Positions 53,116-62,269 are shown, counted from the stretch's first letter. The stretch: 64,000 bases of DNA from Verrucomicrobiota bacterium (GCA_023386835.1 JAEWIY010000061.1:24649-88648); one strand, 5' to 3'. Translations and numbers: made by a program. Notes: generated by a model from the sequence alone, not told the origin.

Positions 53116-53580
53116 ATGACAGCTGTTTACCTGACGTATCTTCTCAATGAGGCCGACATCCCCCTCGAGCAGACCACGCTGGACGACCGGCTGGTGATTC
53201 GCCGAGAGCGGACGTTTGAGGAAGGAAAACCCGAGAGCCGCGGCCGGCTCTCGCTCATCATCGACGCGACGGCCCGCGTCTCCTGGCGCGGAGATAACTT
53301 TCGGCACCACGTCCGCCACGAACTCGACGGCGATGTCGGCTACGAACTGCAGTCCATCATCGAGGCCATCGCCGAATCGCGGGAGGACTGTGTCGCCCGC
53401 GGTGAAGCAGGGCCAGACGACCTGACGATTTCGGCCAAGGTCCAGTGCATCACCGTGCGCCGCCGCGTGCGCACGAAAGGCGACCGCTACCTGATCGAGA
53501 TCGACAGCGAGTACGGTCCCCTGCAGCTCGAGCTTCGGCGCAGCGACGGCTACTCGCTTTTTGCTCAGGCGCTGCTCTGA
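53116..53580 (+). CDS. Unknown 154-residue protein
   Basis: I do not recognise this protein. It is soluble, acidic and Arg-rich, with an N-terminal segment (YLTYLLNEADIPLEQTTLDDRLVI) and a strand-rich C-terminus (LTISAKVQCITVRRRVRTKGDRYLIEIDSEYGPLQLEL). It lacks cysteine motifs, signal peptide or membrane helices. It starts at an ATG 154 bases upstream-divergent from the PerM gene. The two-component system operon begins 142 bases downstream. The clear start, the absence of overlap and GC-rich codon use typical of its neighbours support its being a real gene. Its relation to the two-component system is unclear. Confidence 0.6.
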   Translation: MTAVYLTYLLNEADIPLEQTTLDDRLVIRRERTFEEGKPESRGRLSLIIDATARVSWRGDNFRHHVRHELDGDVGYELQSIIEAIAESREDCVARGEAGPDDLTISAKVQCITVRRRVRTKGDRYLIEIDSEYGPLQLELRRSDGYSLFAQALL

Positions 53581-53637
53581 CACGTTTGCGCGAGCGCGCT
53601 GCAGCGAGCGTACGTCCTCTTCCCGGCCACCGTCGGC

Positions 53638-53651
53638 TGACACAAATGTCA
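53638..53651. promoter_or_regulatory. CusR/CopR-like operator palindrome
   Basis: TGACA (53638-53642) and TGTCA (53647-53651) flank CAAA. This is close to the TGACA..TGTCAT boxes known for CusR/CopR-type metal-responsive regulators, and it is 70 bases upstream of the response regulator ATG. TGACAC also recurs at about 53577 and 53663. Autoregulation is inferred. Confidence 0.5.
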
Positions 53652-53721
53652 TTCACGGTTGCTGACACGCCGCGCACCGACGATTGATCCCGTGGCGGTC
53701 ACGGCCTTTGCTCGCCTGGTC

Positions 53722-54429
53722 ATGGGGCCTGCTCTGCCAACTCCGGTTCGCGCACTCGTGGTCGATGATGAGGACAAAATGCGCACGTCCATCGCCGAGG
53801 GGTTCACCCTCGAAGGCTGGGGCGTGCAAACCGCGGTCGATGGCGAACAGGCGCTGAACCTGGCCGCATCTCAACCGTTTGATCTCATCGTCCTCGACTG
53901 GATGCTGCCGGGACACGACGGATTGGAGGTGCTCCGCCAGCTGCGCGCAGCCGGCAATGCGACGCCTGTATTGATGCTGACCGTACGCGACTCGGTGCGC
54001 GACCGCGTCACCGGACTCAACAGCGGGGCGGACGATTATCTGAGCAAGCCATTCGCGTTCGCCGAACTGCTCGCCCGCTCGAAGGCTTTGATCCGCCGTT
54101 CCGCCCAACAGGCCGGGCACATCCTCAGCTGCGATGGGTTGACGTTGGATACCCGCACGCGCGTCGCCTGGCGAGACGGTCGCGAGATTCCGCTGACACC
54201 GCGCGAAGTCGATCTGCTCGACTACCTGCTGCGTTACCAGGGACAGATCGTGACGCGCGAGATGTTGGAACGGGATGTCTGGAAACAAACGCGGCGCTTC
54301 ACCTCGCTCAATAACGTCATCGACGTCCAGTTCATGCGGCTGCGCCGCAAGATCGATCAACCCGGCGCGCCGCGGCTGCTGCACACCTTGCGCGGCGTCG
54401 GCTACCGCCTCAGCGTCGAGTCCGAGTGA
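53722..54429 (+). CDS. OmpR-family response regulator (CusR-like)
   Basis: A 235-residue two-component regulator. The receiver has the acidic pair VVDDEDKM, phosphoacceptor aspartate in LIVLDWMLPGHDG, threonine in LMLTVRDSV and lysine in YLSKPFAFAEL. The winged-helix DNA-binding domain is from about residue 135, with LTPREVDLLDYLLRYQGQIVTREML and VIDVQFMRLRRKID typical. The ATG at 53722 is preferred since the domain starts within ten residues; the open frame extends back to 53659. The kinase starts at the stop (GTGA overlap). A TGACA-type palindrome lies upstream. Heavy-metal sensing is inferred from similarity. Confidence 0.93.
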   Translation: MGPALPTPVRALVVDDEDKMRTSIAEGFTLEGWGVQTAVDGEQALNLAASQPFDLIVLDWMLPGHDGLEVLRQLRAAGNATPVLMLTVRDSVRDRVTGLNSGADDYLSKPFAFAELLARSKALIRRSAQQAGHILSCDGLTLDTRTRVAWRDGREIPLTPREVDLLDYLLRYQGQIVTREMLERDVWKQTRRFTSLNNVIDVQFMRLRRKIDQPGAPRLLHTLRGVGYRLSVESE

Positions 54430-55850
54430 GACGCTGGTGGCAACGTCGGACGCTGCGTTTTCGCCTCGCGCTCTGGTATGCGCTCGGAGGCAGCCTGCTG
54501 CTGGCGGCCTTCAGCGCCACGGTGTATTGGTTTGTCTCCGACCGGCTGGCCCGTCCGTTGGATCACCAGTTGCGCCAGGATTTCGAGACCGTTCGGCGGC
54601 ACCTGACGATCGATGCGGCAGGGAATCCGAGGTGGGACGACGTTCCGTTGCAGTCGTCCATGCCCTGGCCGGCGGGGCACCCGTGGTTTGAGCTCTGGCG
54701 GCCGACTGGCGAGGTCGCCGTGCGCATGTGGCCATTTGAAGACCGGCAGCTCGAGCGACTCCCGGTCGCACCGGCGCTCGGGCGTGAAACGATTTCGGTC
54801 TTTGCGCTCGGACCCGACGTCCGCCTGCGCGTGCTTTCGGTGCCCTTCTCCGCGCCGGAACTCGAGGAGGGATGGATGGTGCGCGTCATGGGTATCCACG
54901 AGCCGAGTATGAACGCGTTGCGGGCGCTTCTGCTGATCCTGTGTACCGCCCTACCCGTGGTCGTCATTCTCCTCGTCCTGGGTGGATACGCCATTACGCG
55001 GCGCTGGCTCAAACCGCTCGACCGGATGGTTGCCGAAGCCCAGCTGATCACCGCGCACGACCTCAGCCGCCGGCTGCCGGTCACAAATCCGAATGACGAA
55101 CTCGGCCGGTTGGCGTCCGTCTTCAACAAGACGCTGGGCCGGCTGGAGGATTCCTTTTCCACGCTCGACCGCTTCGTGGCCGACGCGGCGCACGAACTTC
55201 TCACGCCGCTGACCAACCTTCGTTCCGTCGGCGAGGTCAGTCTGCGCGGCCCTCGCACTCCCGAGAACTATCGTGAGATCATCGGCAGCATGCTCGAGGA
55301 GAGCCAGCGCCTGCAGTTGCTCGTGGAGAAACTGCTCCAACTCGCCCGCGCCGAGGGCGGCGCGCGGATTGCCGAACCCATGCACGTGCGCCTGGAAGAA
55401 CTGCTTCAGGCATGCTGTGACGACGCGCAGGTGCTCGCGGAGGAGAATGAGCAAACACTCACCGTCAGCGCGGAGGCCTGCGAGGTCTCGACCGACCCGC
55501 TGTTGCTCCGCCAAGCTGTGCAGAACCTGCTCGATAACGCCATGAAGTACTGCCCGCGCGGCGCCACGATCGAGGTGACCGCTCGGCGCACGCCAAGGGG
55601 CTGTGACATTGCGGTGAGGGACGACGGCCCAGGAATTCCGCCGGAGTTCCGAGCCCGGGTGACAGAGCGCTTCTTCCGCCTGCAGGACTCCCGCCACCGC
55701 GGCAGTGGCGGCTCGGGGCTGGGCCTCGCCATCACCAAAGCCTACATCGGTGCGCTCGGCGGAACGTTGCGGTATGAGCCACGGCCCGGCGGCGGCAGCA
55801 TCTTCCACCTTTTTGTGCCGCACACGCCCCAAGACGCGGTTCAGGGGTGA
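54426..55850 (+). CDS. Sensor histidine kinase (CusS/heavy-metal type)
   Basis: A 474-residue membrane kinase. Helix 1 is about residues 8-30 (RFRLALWYALGGSLLLAAFSATVYW) and helix 2 about 160-185 (LRALLLILCTALPVVVILLVLGG), with a 130-residue periplasmic domain between. A HAMP linker follows, then the H-box AADAAHELLTPLTNLR with the phosphoaccepting histidine, the N-box QNLLDNAMKYC, the G1 box RDDGPGIPPEF and G2 GSGGSGLGLAIT. The start is GTG at 54426, overlapping the regulator's stop by four bases, so translation is coupled. The H-box order and periplasmic size resemble the heavy-metal sensor kinase family. Confidence 0.94.
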   Translation: MRRWWQRRTLRFRLALWYALGGSLLLAAFSATVYWFVSDRLARPLDHQLRQDFETVRRHLTIDAAGNPRWDDVPLQSSMPWPAGHPWFELWRPTGEVAVRMWPFEDRQLERLPVAPALGRETISVFALGPDVRLRVLSVPFSAPELEEGWMVRVMGIHEPSMNALRALLLILCTALPVVVILLVLGGYAITRRWLKPLDRMVAEAQLITAHDLSRRLPVTNPNDELGRLASVFNKTLGRLEDSFSTLDRFVADAAHELLTPLTNLRSVGEVSLRGPRTPENYREIIGSMLEESQRLQLLVEKLLQLARAEGGARIAEPMHVRLEELLQACCDDAQVLAEENEQTLTVSAEACEVSTDPLLLRQAVQNLLDNAMKYCPRGATIEVTARRTPRGCDIAVRDDGPGIPPEFRARVTERFFRLQDSRHRGSGGSGLGLAITKAYIGALGGTLRYEPRPGGGSIFHLFVPHTPQDAVQG

Positions 55851-55906
55851 CCCTCCGGGCCCCCCTGATCGCGTTTATGGCAAGGTGCTTCGCGAGAACG
55901 CGAGCG

Positions 55907-57319
55907 TCAGCACGCTTTCGCCGGCTGCGGAGCCTCGGGTTCCACGTCGACGGGCGTATTGTCCAGCGTCATCCGCAAGAAATCGCGCGCGATACCGGAC
56001 CAGGTGAAGAGCCGGCGGGCTCGCGCGGCGCCAGCCCGGGCCACCCGCTGCCGCAACTCCGGGTAACGGAAGGCCTGCCACATTGTCAGCCCAAGTTCCT
56101 CGCGATCCATCGGATCGGCGAAGAAGGCGTGCTGCGCGCAGGAAAGCGACCGATGCAGACCGCCGTGCACCGTCACCACGGTCGCGGTGCCAGCTGCCAT
56201 CGACTCGATGGCCGTCATGCCAAACGGCTCGTACCGGCTGCACAGGACGAACAAGTCCGCCGCGCGGTAGGTGTCCGCCAGGTCCTCGGTCTTCACAAAC
56301 GAACGGAAGTGTATCCGTTCGGCGAATCCGGTCTTGTCCGCCAACGCCCGGAGTTCCGCCAGCAGCGTCTCTTCGTGCGGCATCAGTTGCTCGCCACCAA
56401 TCGCGAGATAGAGCTGCGCTTCCGGATCCCGGGTGGCCAGGACCGCAAACGCCTCGATCAACAGGTCGTAGCCCTTGTTGCGGGCCAACCGACCCAGTGC
56501 GAGCACCGCGTGCCCGGTGAATCCGAGCCGTTCACGAAGGCGCCGCCGGACGGACGCAGAGGCGGGACGGAACCGAACCTCGTCATAACCCGCCGGCACC
56601 ATGCAGATGCGCTCCGGATCCAGATTGTAGGCCTCGGCCAGATACTCGGCCTGCACCGGCGTCGTGGCGACCACCTGCGCACAGGACGCATACAGGCGCT
56701 GCTCTTCGCGAATACGAACCGCGAAGTTGTAACGGCGCTCCATCTGCTCGGCCCCGTGCGGGAAGTCTGTCTTCATCTGCTGCTCCTTCCAGCGGCCGAG
56801 CGAGTGCGGTGTATGCACATGCGGCGCATCCACGCCGCGCGCAAAGCCCTCCCCGGCCACACCGGCGTCCCAGTAGTGGCTGTTCACCAGGAGGTATTCG
56901 AGCTGATGCCGCCGAACAAATTCGAGGGCACCGTCGACCCATTCTCCCAAGGACTCGTAGAGGTACTCCTTCGGGATGAAATTAGGCCCGCCACACGGAA
57001 TGCGGATGATGCGCACGCCGTCGCTCACGGGTTCAATCTCCGGTTGCTCCTCAAAACGACGGGTCCACACGTCGACCTGATACCCCAAGCGAGCTAAGCT
57101 TTTGGCCAGCTCGAGCACGTACACGACCTGTCCGCCCGTATCCGCCGCTCCGAGCGGCGGTTGGGCCGCAACATAGCCATGAGTCGAAATCATCGCGATC
57201 CGAGCCGCGTTGCTCTCGCGGCCCAAGACGTGAAACCGACGTTCCGGCGGTTGTCCCAGTGCTCGCATGGGGCGCTCGCTGCCGTGCAGCAGCCCCTTAA
57301 AACTACCTTTGCTAATCAT
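55907..57319 (-). CDS. Sucrose- or mannosylfructose-phosphate synthase-like glycosyltransferase (GT4)
   Basis: A 470-residue GT-B glycosyltransferase. The N-terminus ISTHGYVAAQPPLGAADTGGQVVYVLELAKSLARLGYQVDVWTRRFE matches mannosylfructose-phosphate synthase and sucrose-phosphate synthases. VNSHYWDAGVAGEGFARG and HVHTPHSLGRWKEQQ follow, and the nucleotide-sugar site CSRYEPFGMTAIESMAAGTATVVTVHGGL is the GT4 E-x7-E motif (E in YEPFGMTAIE). It would join a sugar from a nucleotide donor to a phosphorylated hexose, giving a compatible-solute disaccharide. No phosphatase gene is beside it. The start at 57319 or a later ATG at 57268 is uncertain; neither has a clear Shine-Dalgarno. Confidence 0.85.
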   Translation of the reverse strand: MISKGSFKGLLHGSERPMRALGQPPERRFHVLGRESNAARIAMISTHGYVAAQPPLGAADTGGQVVYVLELAKSLARLGYQVDVWTRRFEEQPEIEPVSDGVRIIRIPCGGPNFIPKEYLYESLGEWVDGALEFVRRHQLEYLLVNSHYWDAGVAGEGFARGVDAPHVHTPHSLGRWKEQQMKTDFPHGAEQMERRYNFAVRIREEQRLYASCAQVVATTPVQAEYLAEAYNLDPERICMVPAGYDEVRFRPASASVRRRLRERLGFTGHAVLALGRLARNKGYDLLIEAFAVLATRDPEAQLYLAIGGEQLMPHEETLLAELRALADKTGFAERIHFRSFVKTEDLADTYRAADLFVLCSRYEPFGMTAIESMAAGTATVVTVHGGLHRSLSCAQHAFFADPMDREELGLTMWQAFRYPELRQRVARAGAARARRLFTWSGIARDFLRMTLDNTPVDVEPEAPQPAKAC

Positions 57320-57446
57320 AAGATAGAGTTTTTGGGCAGCTGAAGGTATCAGCCAGTGCAGGTGCCTGACATTTGCGTCAGCGAACTGGACCTAGCTTCG
57401 CGGCTCATTGGAGGAACCGACCTCGGTCTCGTTGTTTCTGAGCGGC

Positions 57447-57665
57447 ATGGCCTCCATTACGCTGCAGATTTCGGGCCTCGGAACGACCGCGGCCACCGCG
57501 CACATCGAAAAAGCGCTCGAATCCGTGCCCCGCGTCCGATCCGTCCGCGTCCAATCCGGCGAAGGCTACGCCGTGGTTGAGCACGACGGAGCCAGTCCGG
57601 AGCAACTCGTTAATGCCTTACGTTCAGTTGGCTACGACCAGGTCAAAGTCTTCAGCGGACGCTGA
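57447..57665 (+). CDS. Heavy-metal-associated (HMA)-fold protein lacking the CxxC
   Basis: A 72-residue protein with the ferredoxin-like HMA fold (beta-alpha-beta-beta-alpha-beta). The N-terminal segment ISGLGTTAATAHIEKAL aligns residue for residue with the HMA signature, in which the two metal-binding cysteines are replaced by Thr and Ala. VPRVRSVRV and LVNALRSVGYDQVKV match the remaining secondary structure. The ATG at 57447 (MASITLQIS) is the natural family start; the frame is open back to 57408. It is probably unable to bind copper through cysteines. It is located 24 bases from the end of the convergent GH127 gene. Confidence 0.8.
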   Translation: MASITLQISGLGTTAATAHIEKALESVPRVRSVRVQSGEGYAVVEHDGASPEQLVNALRSVGYDQVKVFSGR

Positions 57666-57689
57666 TCGCGCCGGTGACAGTTAAGCCCG

Positions 57690-60101
57690 TCAGAGAGCCG
57701 GAGCGTCTGCCGGGACAGCCGGACGGAGCAAGCGCAGGTCAAAAATGGTGCCGGAGCGCCGGCCGGCGTGGGCCCGCACGGTGATGGTGGCGGATTGACC
57801 CGCTGCAGTTGCGGCTGGAAGTGCAAACTCCACGTCGACAAAGCGATCGGGAGACTGCCCGGCCAGCTTCACCGTCCCGACAACCTGGTCGTTGACCAAA
57901 ACATCAAAGCCGCGATCGCGTTCACCGCCATCGTACGTCAGCCGCAGGCGCAGATTCGGATTACTTTCCGTCCGAAGACGATAGCTGAACCAAGCGCCCG
58001 TCTCACGCCAGGAGCGTCCCAGATGCGTGCCGGTGCGCGAATCTTCGCCGGCATAGTCATGCTCCACCTCGGGCTGCTGCTCACCGGGCGTGATCTGATC
58101 GACCGTCCGTGCAGCCAAGTCCATCGTTTCGCGTTCCGCCGCCGCGAGTTCGTCGACGACCTGAGCCCGCTCCCCCGGTGTGGCCACTCGCCAGTACGTC
58201 ATGTAACGGGCGTCGTGCACCCGGAAAAAAGGAATCAGTTCCAGATCGCGGCTCCCGGCGGGCTCGATGATTTCCGCCGCCGAGAATCGCAGCGTCTCCC
58301 CGGGCAGGCGTCGCACGTGCTCGGCGAGTCTCGGCAGATCGCCCACCAGCATCGGCGCCTCGGCCAGCGGAAGGTACGGACCCGGGGCGATGTGCCCAAA
58401 CCGCGTGTCACCGGCGATGAGACCGTCGCCGTTCTCCGTGCCCGTCTTCGCCGCGAGCACGATCGGACCGTGCACCAACGCCGCGTAAGTCGTGTCACCG
58501 GGCAGCGGCTCCAGTGCCGTCCGCATCGGAAGATCGAGTCCGAGTTGATCTCCATCGCGCCATTCGCGCTCGATCGACACGTAACCATCCGGTTCGACAA
58601 CGGCCGCAATGGACTGACCGTTCACAGTGACGCCCAACTTTCCTTCGGCGACCCAACCCGGCTGCCGCACCCGGATCGGAAAACGCTGCGGCGTGCGTAG
58701 TGAAAAACGGACGACGCTCCGAGGCTCGTCGGGAAATCGGGTCACCTGCTCGACCCGAACGCCACGCTCCGACCAGTCGAGTGTCGACGCGACGAAAAGG
58801 TTGATCCGCAGATCCGCGCCGTCGTGGCTGTAGATGAAGCGTCCATACTTGCCGTGGCTCTCCATGCCCGAGCCGACGCAGCACCAGAAACAGACCTCCG
58901 GCTGGGAATAGACGCGGTAGTGCCGCGGTCGGATCGGCGTGAAGTAAACCAATCCGCCATGCTCCGGATGCTGCGACGACAGGATGTGATTAAAAAGAGC
59001 CCGCTCGTAATAGTCGGCATACCGGCGGTCCGGCGTTTGACGAAACAGCTGCTCGGTCAGACGCAGCATGTTGTAGGTGTTGCACGTTTCCGGGCCCTCT
59101 CGCGATTCAAGCATCGAACTGAAGTCGCCGAGCGCGTTGAAATGCTCGCGTACGCTGTTGCCGCCAAACGCGACCGACCGGCGCTCAACGACCGTCGTCC
59201 AAAAGAAATGCGCCGCGCCCCTGCCGCGCCCATCGCCGCCGAGTTCCGCAATCCGACCGTAGCCTATGACCTTGGGTATCTGGGTATTGGCGTGCAGCCC
59301 GTTCAGCCGGTCCTCGCCGCGCACGAGCGGGTCCAGCACGGCGCGGTGGCAAAAACGCTCGGCCAGTCGCAGGTAGCGCTCGTCGCCGGTGATCGCCGCG
59401 ACATCCGCCAGCACCTCGTTCATCCCGCCGTGCTCGGCCCGCAACATCTCCTGCATCTGCTCATCACCGAGTCCGGACAGAAGCCCCTCACACCAGTCCG
59501 CGAGACGGATCAACATGTCCTTCGCCGCCGTGCGATTTGCGATCAACCATGCGTCGCGCAGACCCGCAAACGTCTTGTGCAGGTTGTACCAAGGCACCCA
59601 GGCACCGTTGACGGAGAAAGGCTCGACCTTCAGCCGGCCCGCAGCGATGTCATCCCACCAATTCGGTCCATCGCCGATCGCGCCCACGTAGCCCGTGCCA
59701 TGCGCCTCCTGGCACCGCGCTAGCTCGGACAACGTGTAGTCCAATTTCCGTGACGCTTCCTCGTCGCCAAGAGCGGCCAGCTGCGCCAACGCCGTCAGGA
59801 AATGGCCGGCGCTGTGCCCGGCCAACCCTTGGCTTTCCCAGTTCGGATAGTTCTCCGCCTTCGCGGCTAACCCGGCCGCCCGCAGGAACGGCGCCAACAG
59901 GCGATCCGGGTCGTGCGCCAGCACGTAACGACGATTGAGTTCCTGCGCGTGCGCGAACGGGCCCGAGGTGACCTTGACCTGCCCGAGCGGAAAAAACTCG
60001 GACACCGGCGGCGTGGGCTCAGCTGCCCGGGCGCACCACAAAACAGATCCGACCGACACACTCAGAACCGAAAGCGAACGCAGCAACAGGCGAGGCAACA
60101 T
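57690..60101 (-). CDS. GH127-family glycosidase (beta-L-arabinofuranosidase-like), secreted
   Basis: An 803-residue secreted protein: signal peptide residues 1-26 (LLLRSLSVLSVSVGSVLWCARAA), then an (alpha/alpha)6 barrel of the DUF1680/GH127 type. The catalytic features are visible: ETCNTYNMLRL (Glu and Cys of the zinc/thiol site) and CFWCCVGSGMESHGKYGRFIY with paired cysteines. C-terminal beta-domains occupy about residues 540-803. Family members release beta-L-arabinofuranose from plant glycans. This could feed the pentose module at 37345-41762 with arabinose, an inference. A hairpin upstream at 60189-60210 separates it from the next gene. Related GH127 enzymes have other specificities. Confidence 0.92.
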   Translation of the reverse strand: MLPRLLLRSLSVLSVSVGSVLWCARAAEPTPPVSEFFPLGQVKVTSGPFAHAQELNRRYVLAHDPDRLLAPFLRAAGLAAKAENYPNWESQGLAGHSAGHFLTALAQLAALGDEEASRKLDYTLSELARCQEAHGTGYVGAIGDGPNWWDDIAAGRLKVEPFSVNGAWVPWYNLHKTFAGLRDAWLIANRTAAKDMLIRLADWCEGLLSGLGDEQMQEMLRAEHGGMNEVLADVAAITGDERYLRLAERFCHRAVLDPLVRGEDRLNGLHANTQIPKVIGYGRIAELGGDGRGRGAAHFFWTTVVERRSVAFGGNSVREHFNALGDFSSMLESREGPETCNTYNMLRLTEQLFRQTPDRRYADYYERALFNHILSSQHPEHGGLVYFTPIRPRHYRVYSQPEVCFWCCVGSGMESHGKYGRFIYSHDGADLRINLFVASTLDWSERGVRVEQVTRFPDEPRSVVRFSLRTPQRFPIRVRQPGWVAEGKLGVTVNGQSIAAVVEPDGYVSIEREWRDGDQLGLDLPMRTALEPLPGDTTYAALVHGPIVLAAKTGTENGDGLIAGDTRFGHIAPGPYLPLAEAPMLVGDLPRLAEHVRRLPGETLRFSAAEIIEPAGSRDLELIPFFRVHDARYMTYWRVATPGERAQVVDELAAAERETMDLAARTVDQITPGEQQPEVEHDYAGEDSRTGTHLGRSWRETGAWFSYRLRTESNPNLRLRLTYDGGERDRGFDVLVNDQVVGTVKLAGQSPDRFVDVEFALPAATAAGQSATITVRAHAGRRSGTIFDLRLLRPAVPADAPAL

Positions 60102-60188
60102 CGCGGTGCATGCTCAGCCGCCGTTTCCCGCAACGCAAGCGGCCGCGTACGCCGCGCTCACCGGCGGTACAGACACGTTGGCATGGCC

Positions 60189-60210
60189 GCGCGCTGAGCG
60201 TTCAGCGCGC
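60189..60210. terminator. GC-rich hairpin between the GH127 and propeller genes
   Basis: GCGCGCTGA (60189-60197) pairs perfectly with TCAGCGCGC (60202-60210), loop GCGT. The stop codon of the minus-strand gene ending at 60202 is the first three bases of the 3' arm. There is no U-tract. Confidence 0.45.
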
Positions 60211-61047
60211 CTGTTGTCCGGGCCACTGGACGCGTCCGACGATGATTTCGCGGCTGCCTCGCGCCAGCATGTACAAGATCCCCGGATCGCGCGGATCCCA
60301 GCCAAACGCCTGCCCCTCGCCCGCCACGGACAGCGTCGTGACCCATCGCAGGGCCGTCCCTTGGCGCGGAAACTCCAAAATGTAGAGTTCCGGATGATCG
60401 TGCCCGGTGACATAGAGGTACCCACCGGGGCCAATCGCTCCGCCGGAAATGCTGTATCCGCGCTCGCCGACGCGGGCGATCAGTTCAGCGGGAAACGTCC
60501 AACCGCCGAGGCGACGCCCCTCGTCGTCGAATTCAACGAGATGCGTCCATTCCGGCCCGCGCCCGGGCTCGCCGCCCCTCCGTCCGTAGTGCACGAAACA
60601 GGCGATCCACCGGTTGTTGCGGCGGTCGATCCAAGTCAGGGATCCGTCGGTCCGACCGAGGCTGCGGCTGCCAACGTGTTCCATGGTTTCGGTGTCCCAG
60701 ATCTCGATCGAGCTCTGCATCGGCACCCCGGGGAAATTCGAATGCGCGCAAATCAGGCGACCGTCGCGCACGATGCCCGCGTTGAGATGAATGATCGGTC
60801 CGCCTGCCTCCCCAGCCCAACGACCCACCCGCTGCCCATCCGACAACCGATAGCGGCCAATCTCGTAGTTGTTGATCGCATACACATGATCTCCGTCGGA
60901 AGCCACACCCTGCCGCGCTTCCTCCGCCGGGAGCCGACGCAACTCCTCGTACCGCCAGCCCTCGCCGGTGGTCAGGGCGTCCTGCGCCTGGACGGAGGCG
61001 CAGATTAGCCAACCCAAAGAAAAGAGCGCAGCGAGGAGGCGTTTCAT
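60202..61047 (-). CDS. Secreted beta-propeller-like protein of unknown function
   Basis: I cannot name a family with certainty. The 281-residue product starts with a signal peptide (LLAALFSLGWLICASVQA, residues 4-21). The mature part consists of repeated YxLxDGxxVGRW-, IxxWDTETM- and YVTGHDHPELYILEF-type segments, typical of a 6-7 bladed propeller such as SMP-30 or NHL repeats. ATG at 61047 overlaps the stop of glycerate kinase by four bases, so they are co-translated. Possible roles are a sugar-lactone-binding or scaffold protein in the periplasm, by analogy with glycerate-region genes; this is weak inference. Confidence 0.7.
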   Translation of the reverse strand: MKRLLAALFSLGWLICASVQAQDALTTGEGWRYEELRRLPAEEARQGVASDGDHVYAINNYEIGRYRLSDGQRVGRWAGEAGGPIIHLNAGIVRDGRLICAHSNFPGVPMQSSIEIWDTETMEHVGSRSLGRTDGSLTWIDRRNNRWIACFVHYGRRGGEPGRGPEWTHLVEFDDEGRRLGGWTFPAELIARVGERGYSISGGAIGPGGYLYVTGHDHPELYILEFPRQGTALRWVTTLSVAGEGQAFGWDPRDPGILYMLARGSREIIVGRVQWPGQQAR

Positions 61048-62234
61048 GTGGAAATCGTCGGAGAGATGCGAGGGGGATGCTCCAGCACACGCGCCACCGC
61101 CGCGGTGAGATTCCCCGCCGTGCGAGCCAGCGCGTCGGGAAGCGCCAGACCTGCGGGCGTGATGCCGTGAAACTGCACGCCTGCAGGCGGTGATTGAAGC
61201 GCAATCTGGCCGGCGAGAACGTGCACGGGTCGGCCCAGTTGCAGCGCACGACGAACGACCGTGCCGGGCCCCTTGCCGGCCAGCGAGCTCTCATCAAAGC
61301 GTCCTTCGCCGGTCAGAATCACGTCCGCTTCCCGGATCCGTTGCTCAAGGTCAAACCAGGCCACCACCAGTTCGAAGCCCGCCACCAGTTGCGCGTCGAG
61401 CCCACACAGGAGCCCGAACGCCGTCCCGCCCGCCGCCCCGGCACCCGGCACTTCGTGCAACTCCGCCGGGCGCCCTGCCGCTTGCGCCAGCATCTCGGCC
61501 ATGCGCGCCGTCGCGCGTTCAAGGTCCGCGTAATCGCCCGCGCGCAACCCTTTCTGCGGTGCGTAGACTGCTGCGGCGCCCCGCGGCCCGAGCAGCGGAT
61601 TATCGACGTCACACGCGATCCGCAGCAACGGACGCGACCCGTCACGCGGCGACTCGATGCGCATGATCTCGTCCCAGTTCGCCGGCACCGGATTCGGGCA
61701 AGGTTGGCCTTGCTGATCCACGAAGGTCCAGCCCAGCGCCGCCAACGCGCCCAAGGCCAAATCGTGCGTCGCGCTGCCGCCGAGACCGAGCAGCACCGCG
61801 TCCACGCCCGTTTCAACTGCCGCACGCAGGAGTTCACCGGTGCCGCGAGTACTTGTGCACCAGGGATCACGCTCCGCGGCCGGGAGCAGCGCGAGGCCGC
61901 TGGCCTGGGCCAACTCGACCACGGCCAGTCGGGCGCCCGCTCCCAAACTGGGCAGGCGCAGTAGCTCCAGCGCCGCTGGCGGTATACGATCGACCAATAC
62001 CATGCCCCAGCCCGCCTCAACTCGGGCACCGCGTGGACCGCTTACCACCGCCCGGTGCCATTCGCCCCCCGCCGCGAGGGTCAGGATCTCGGCGAACCCT
62101 TCACCACCGTCTGTCAGTGGGCATCGATCGATCGACCAGGCAGCTCCGCCAGGAACGCCAGCGGCTGCCGCCGCCACGGCTGCGGGCGCGGACAGCGCAT
62201 CCTTGAACTTGTCGAACGCAAGGAGAACACGCAT
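61044..62234 (-). CDS. Glycerate 2-kinase (GlxK-type)
   Basis: Phosphorylates D-glycerate; type I glycerate kinase family. The 396 residues fit the family. Typical segments are VLLAFDKFKDALSA at the start, RCPLTDGGEGFAEIL, GLGGSATHDLALGALAALGW, ACDVDNPLLGPRGAAAVYAPQKGL and the TGEGRFDESSLAGKGPGTVV nucleotide block. The ATG at 62234 (MRVLLAFDKFK) is the natural family start; the open frame upstream belongs to the antisense of the permease gene. It follows the GntP-family permease by 35 bases on the same strand, so uptake and phosphorylation of glycerate (or gluconate-type acids) are likely linked. Confidence 0.94.
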   Translation of the reverse strand: MRVLLAFDKFKDALSAPAAVAAAAAGVPGGAAWSIDRCPLTDGGEGFAEILTLAAGGEWHRAVVSGPRGARVEAGWGMVLVDRIPPAALELLRLPSLGAGARLAVVELAQASGLALLPAAERDPWCTSTRGTGELLRAAVETGVDAVLLGLGGSATHDLALGALAALGWTFVDQQGQPCPNPVPANWDEIMRIESPRDGSRPLLRIACDVDNPLLGPRGAAAVYAPQKGLRAGDYADLERATARMAEMLAQAAGRPAELHEVPGAGAAGGTAFGLLCGLDAQLVAGFELVVAWFDLEQRIREADVILTGEGRFDESSLAGKGPGTVVRRALQLGRPVHVLAGQIALQSPPAGVQFHGITPAGLALPDALARTAGNLTAAVARVLEHPPRISPTIST

Positions 62235-62269
62235 CGGCAAAGGACTCGAAGAACTGCGCGGTCCCGGGC

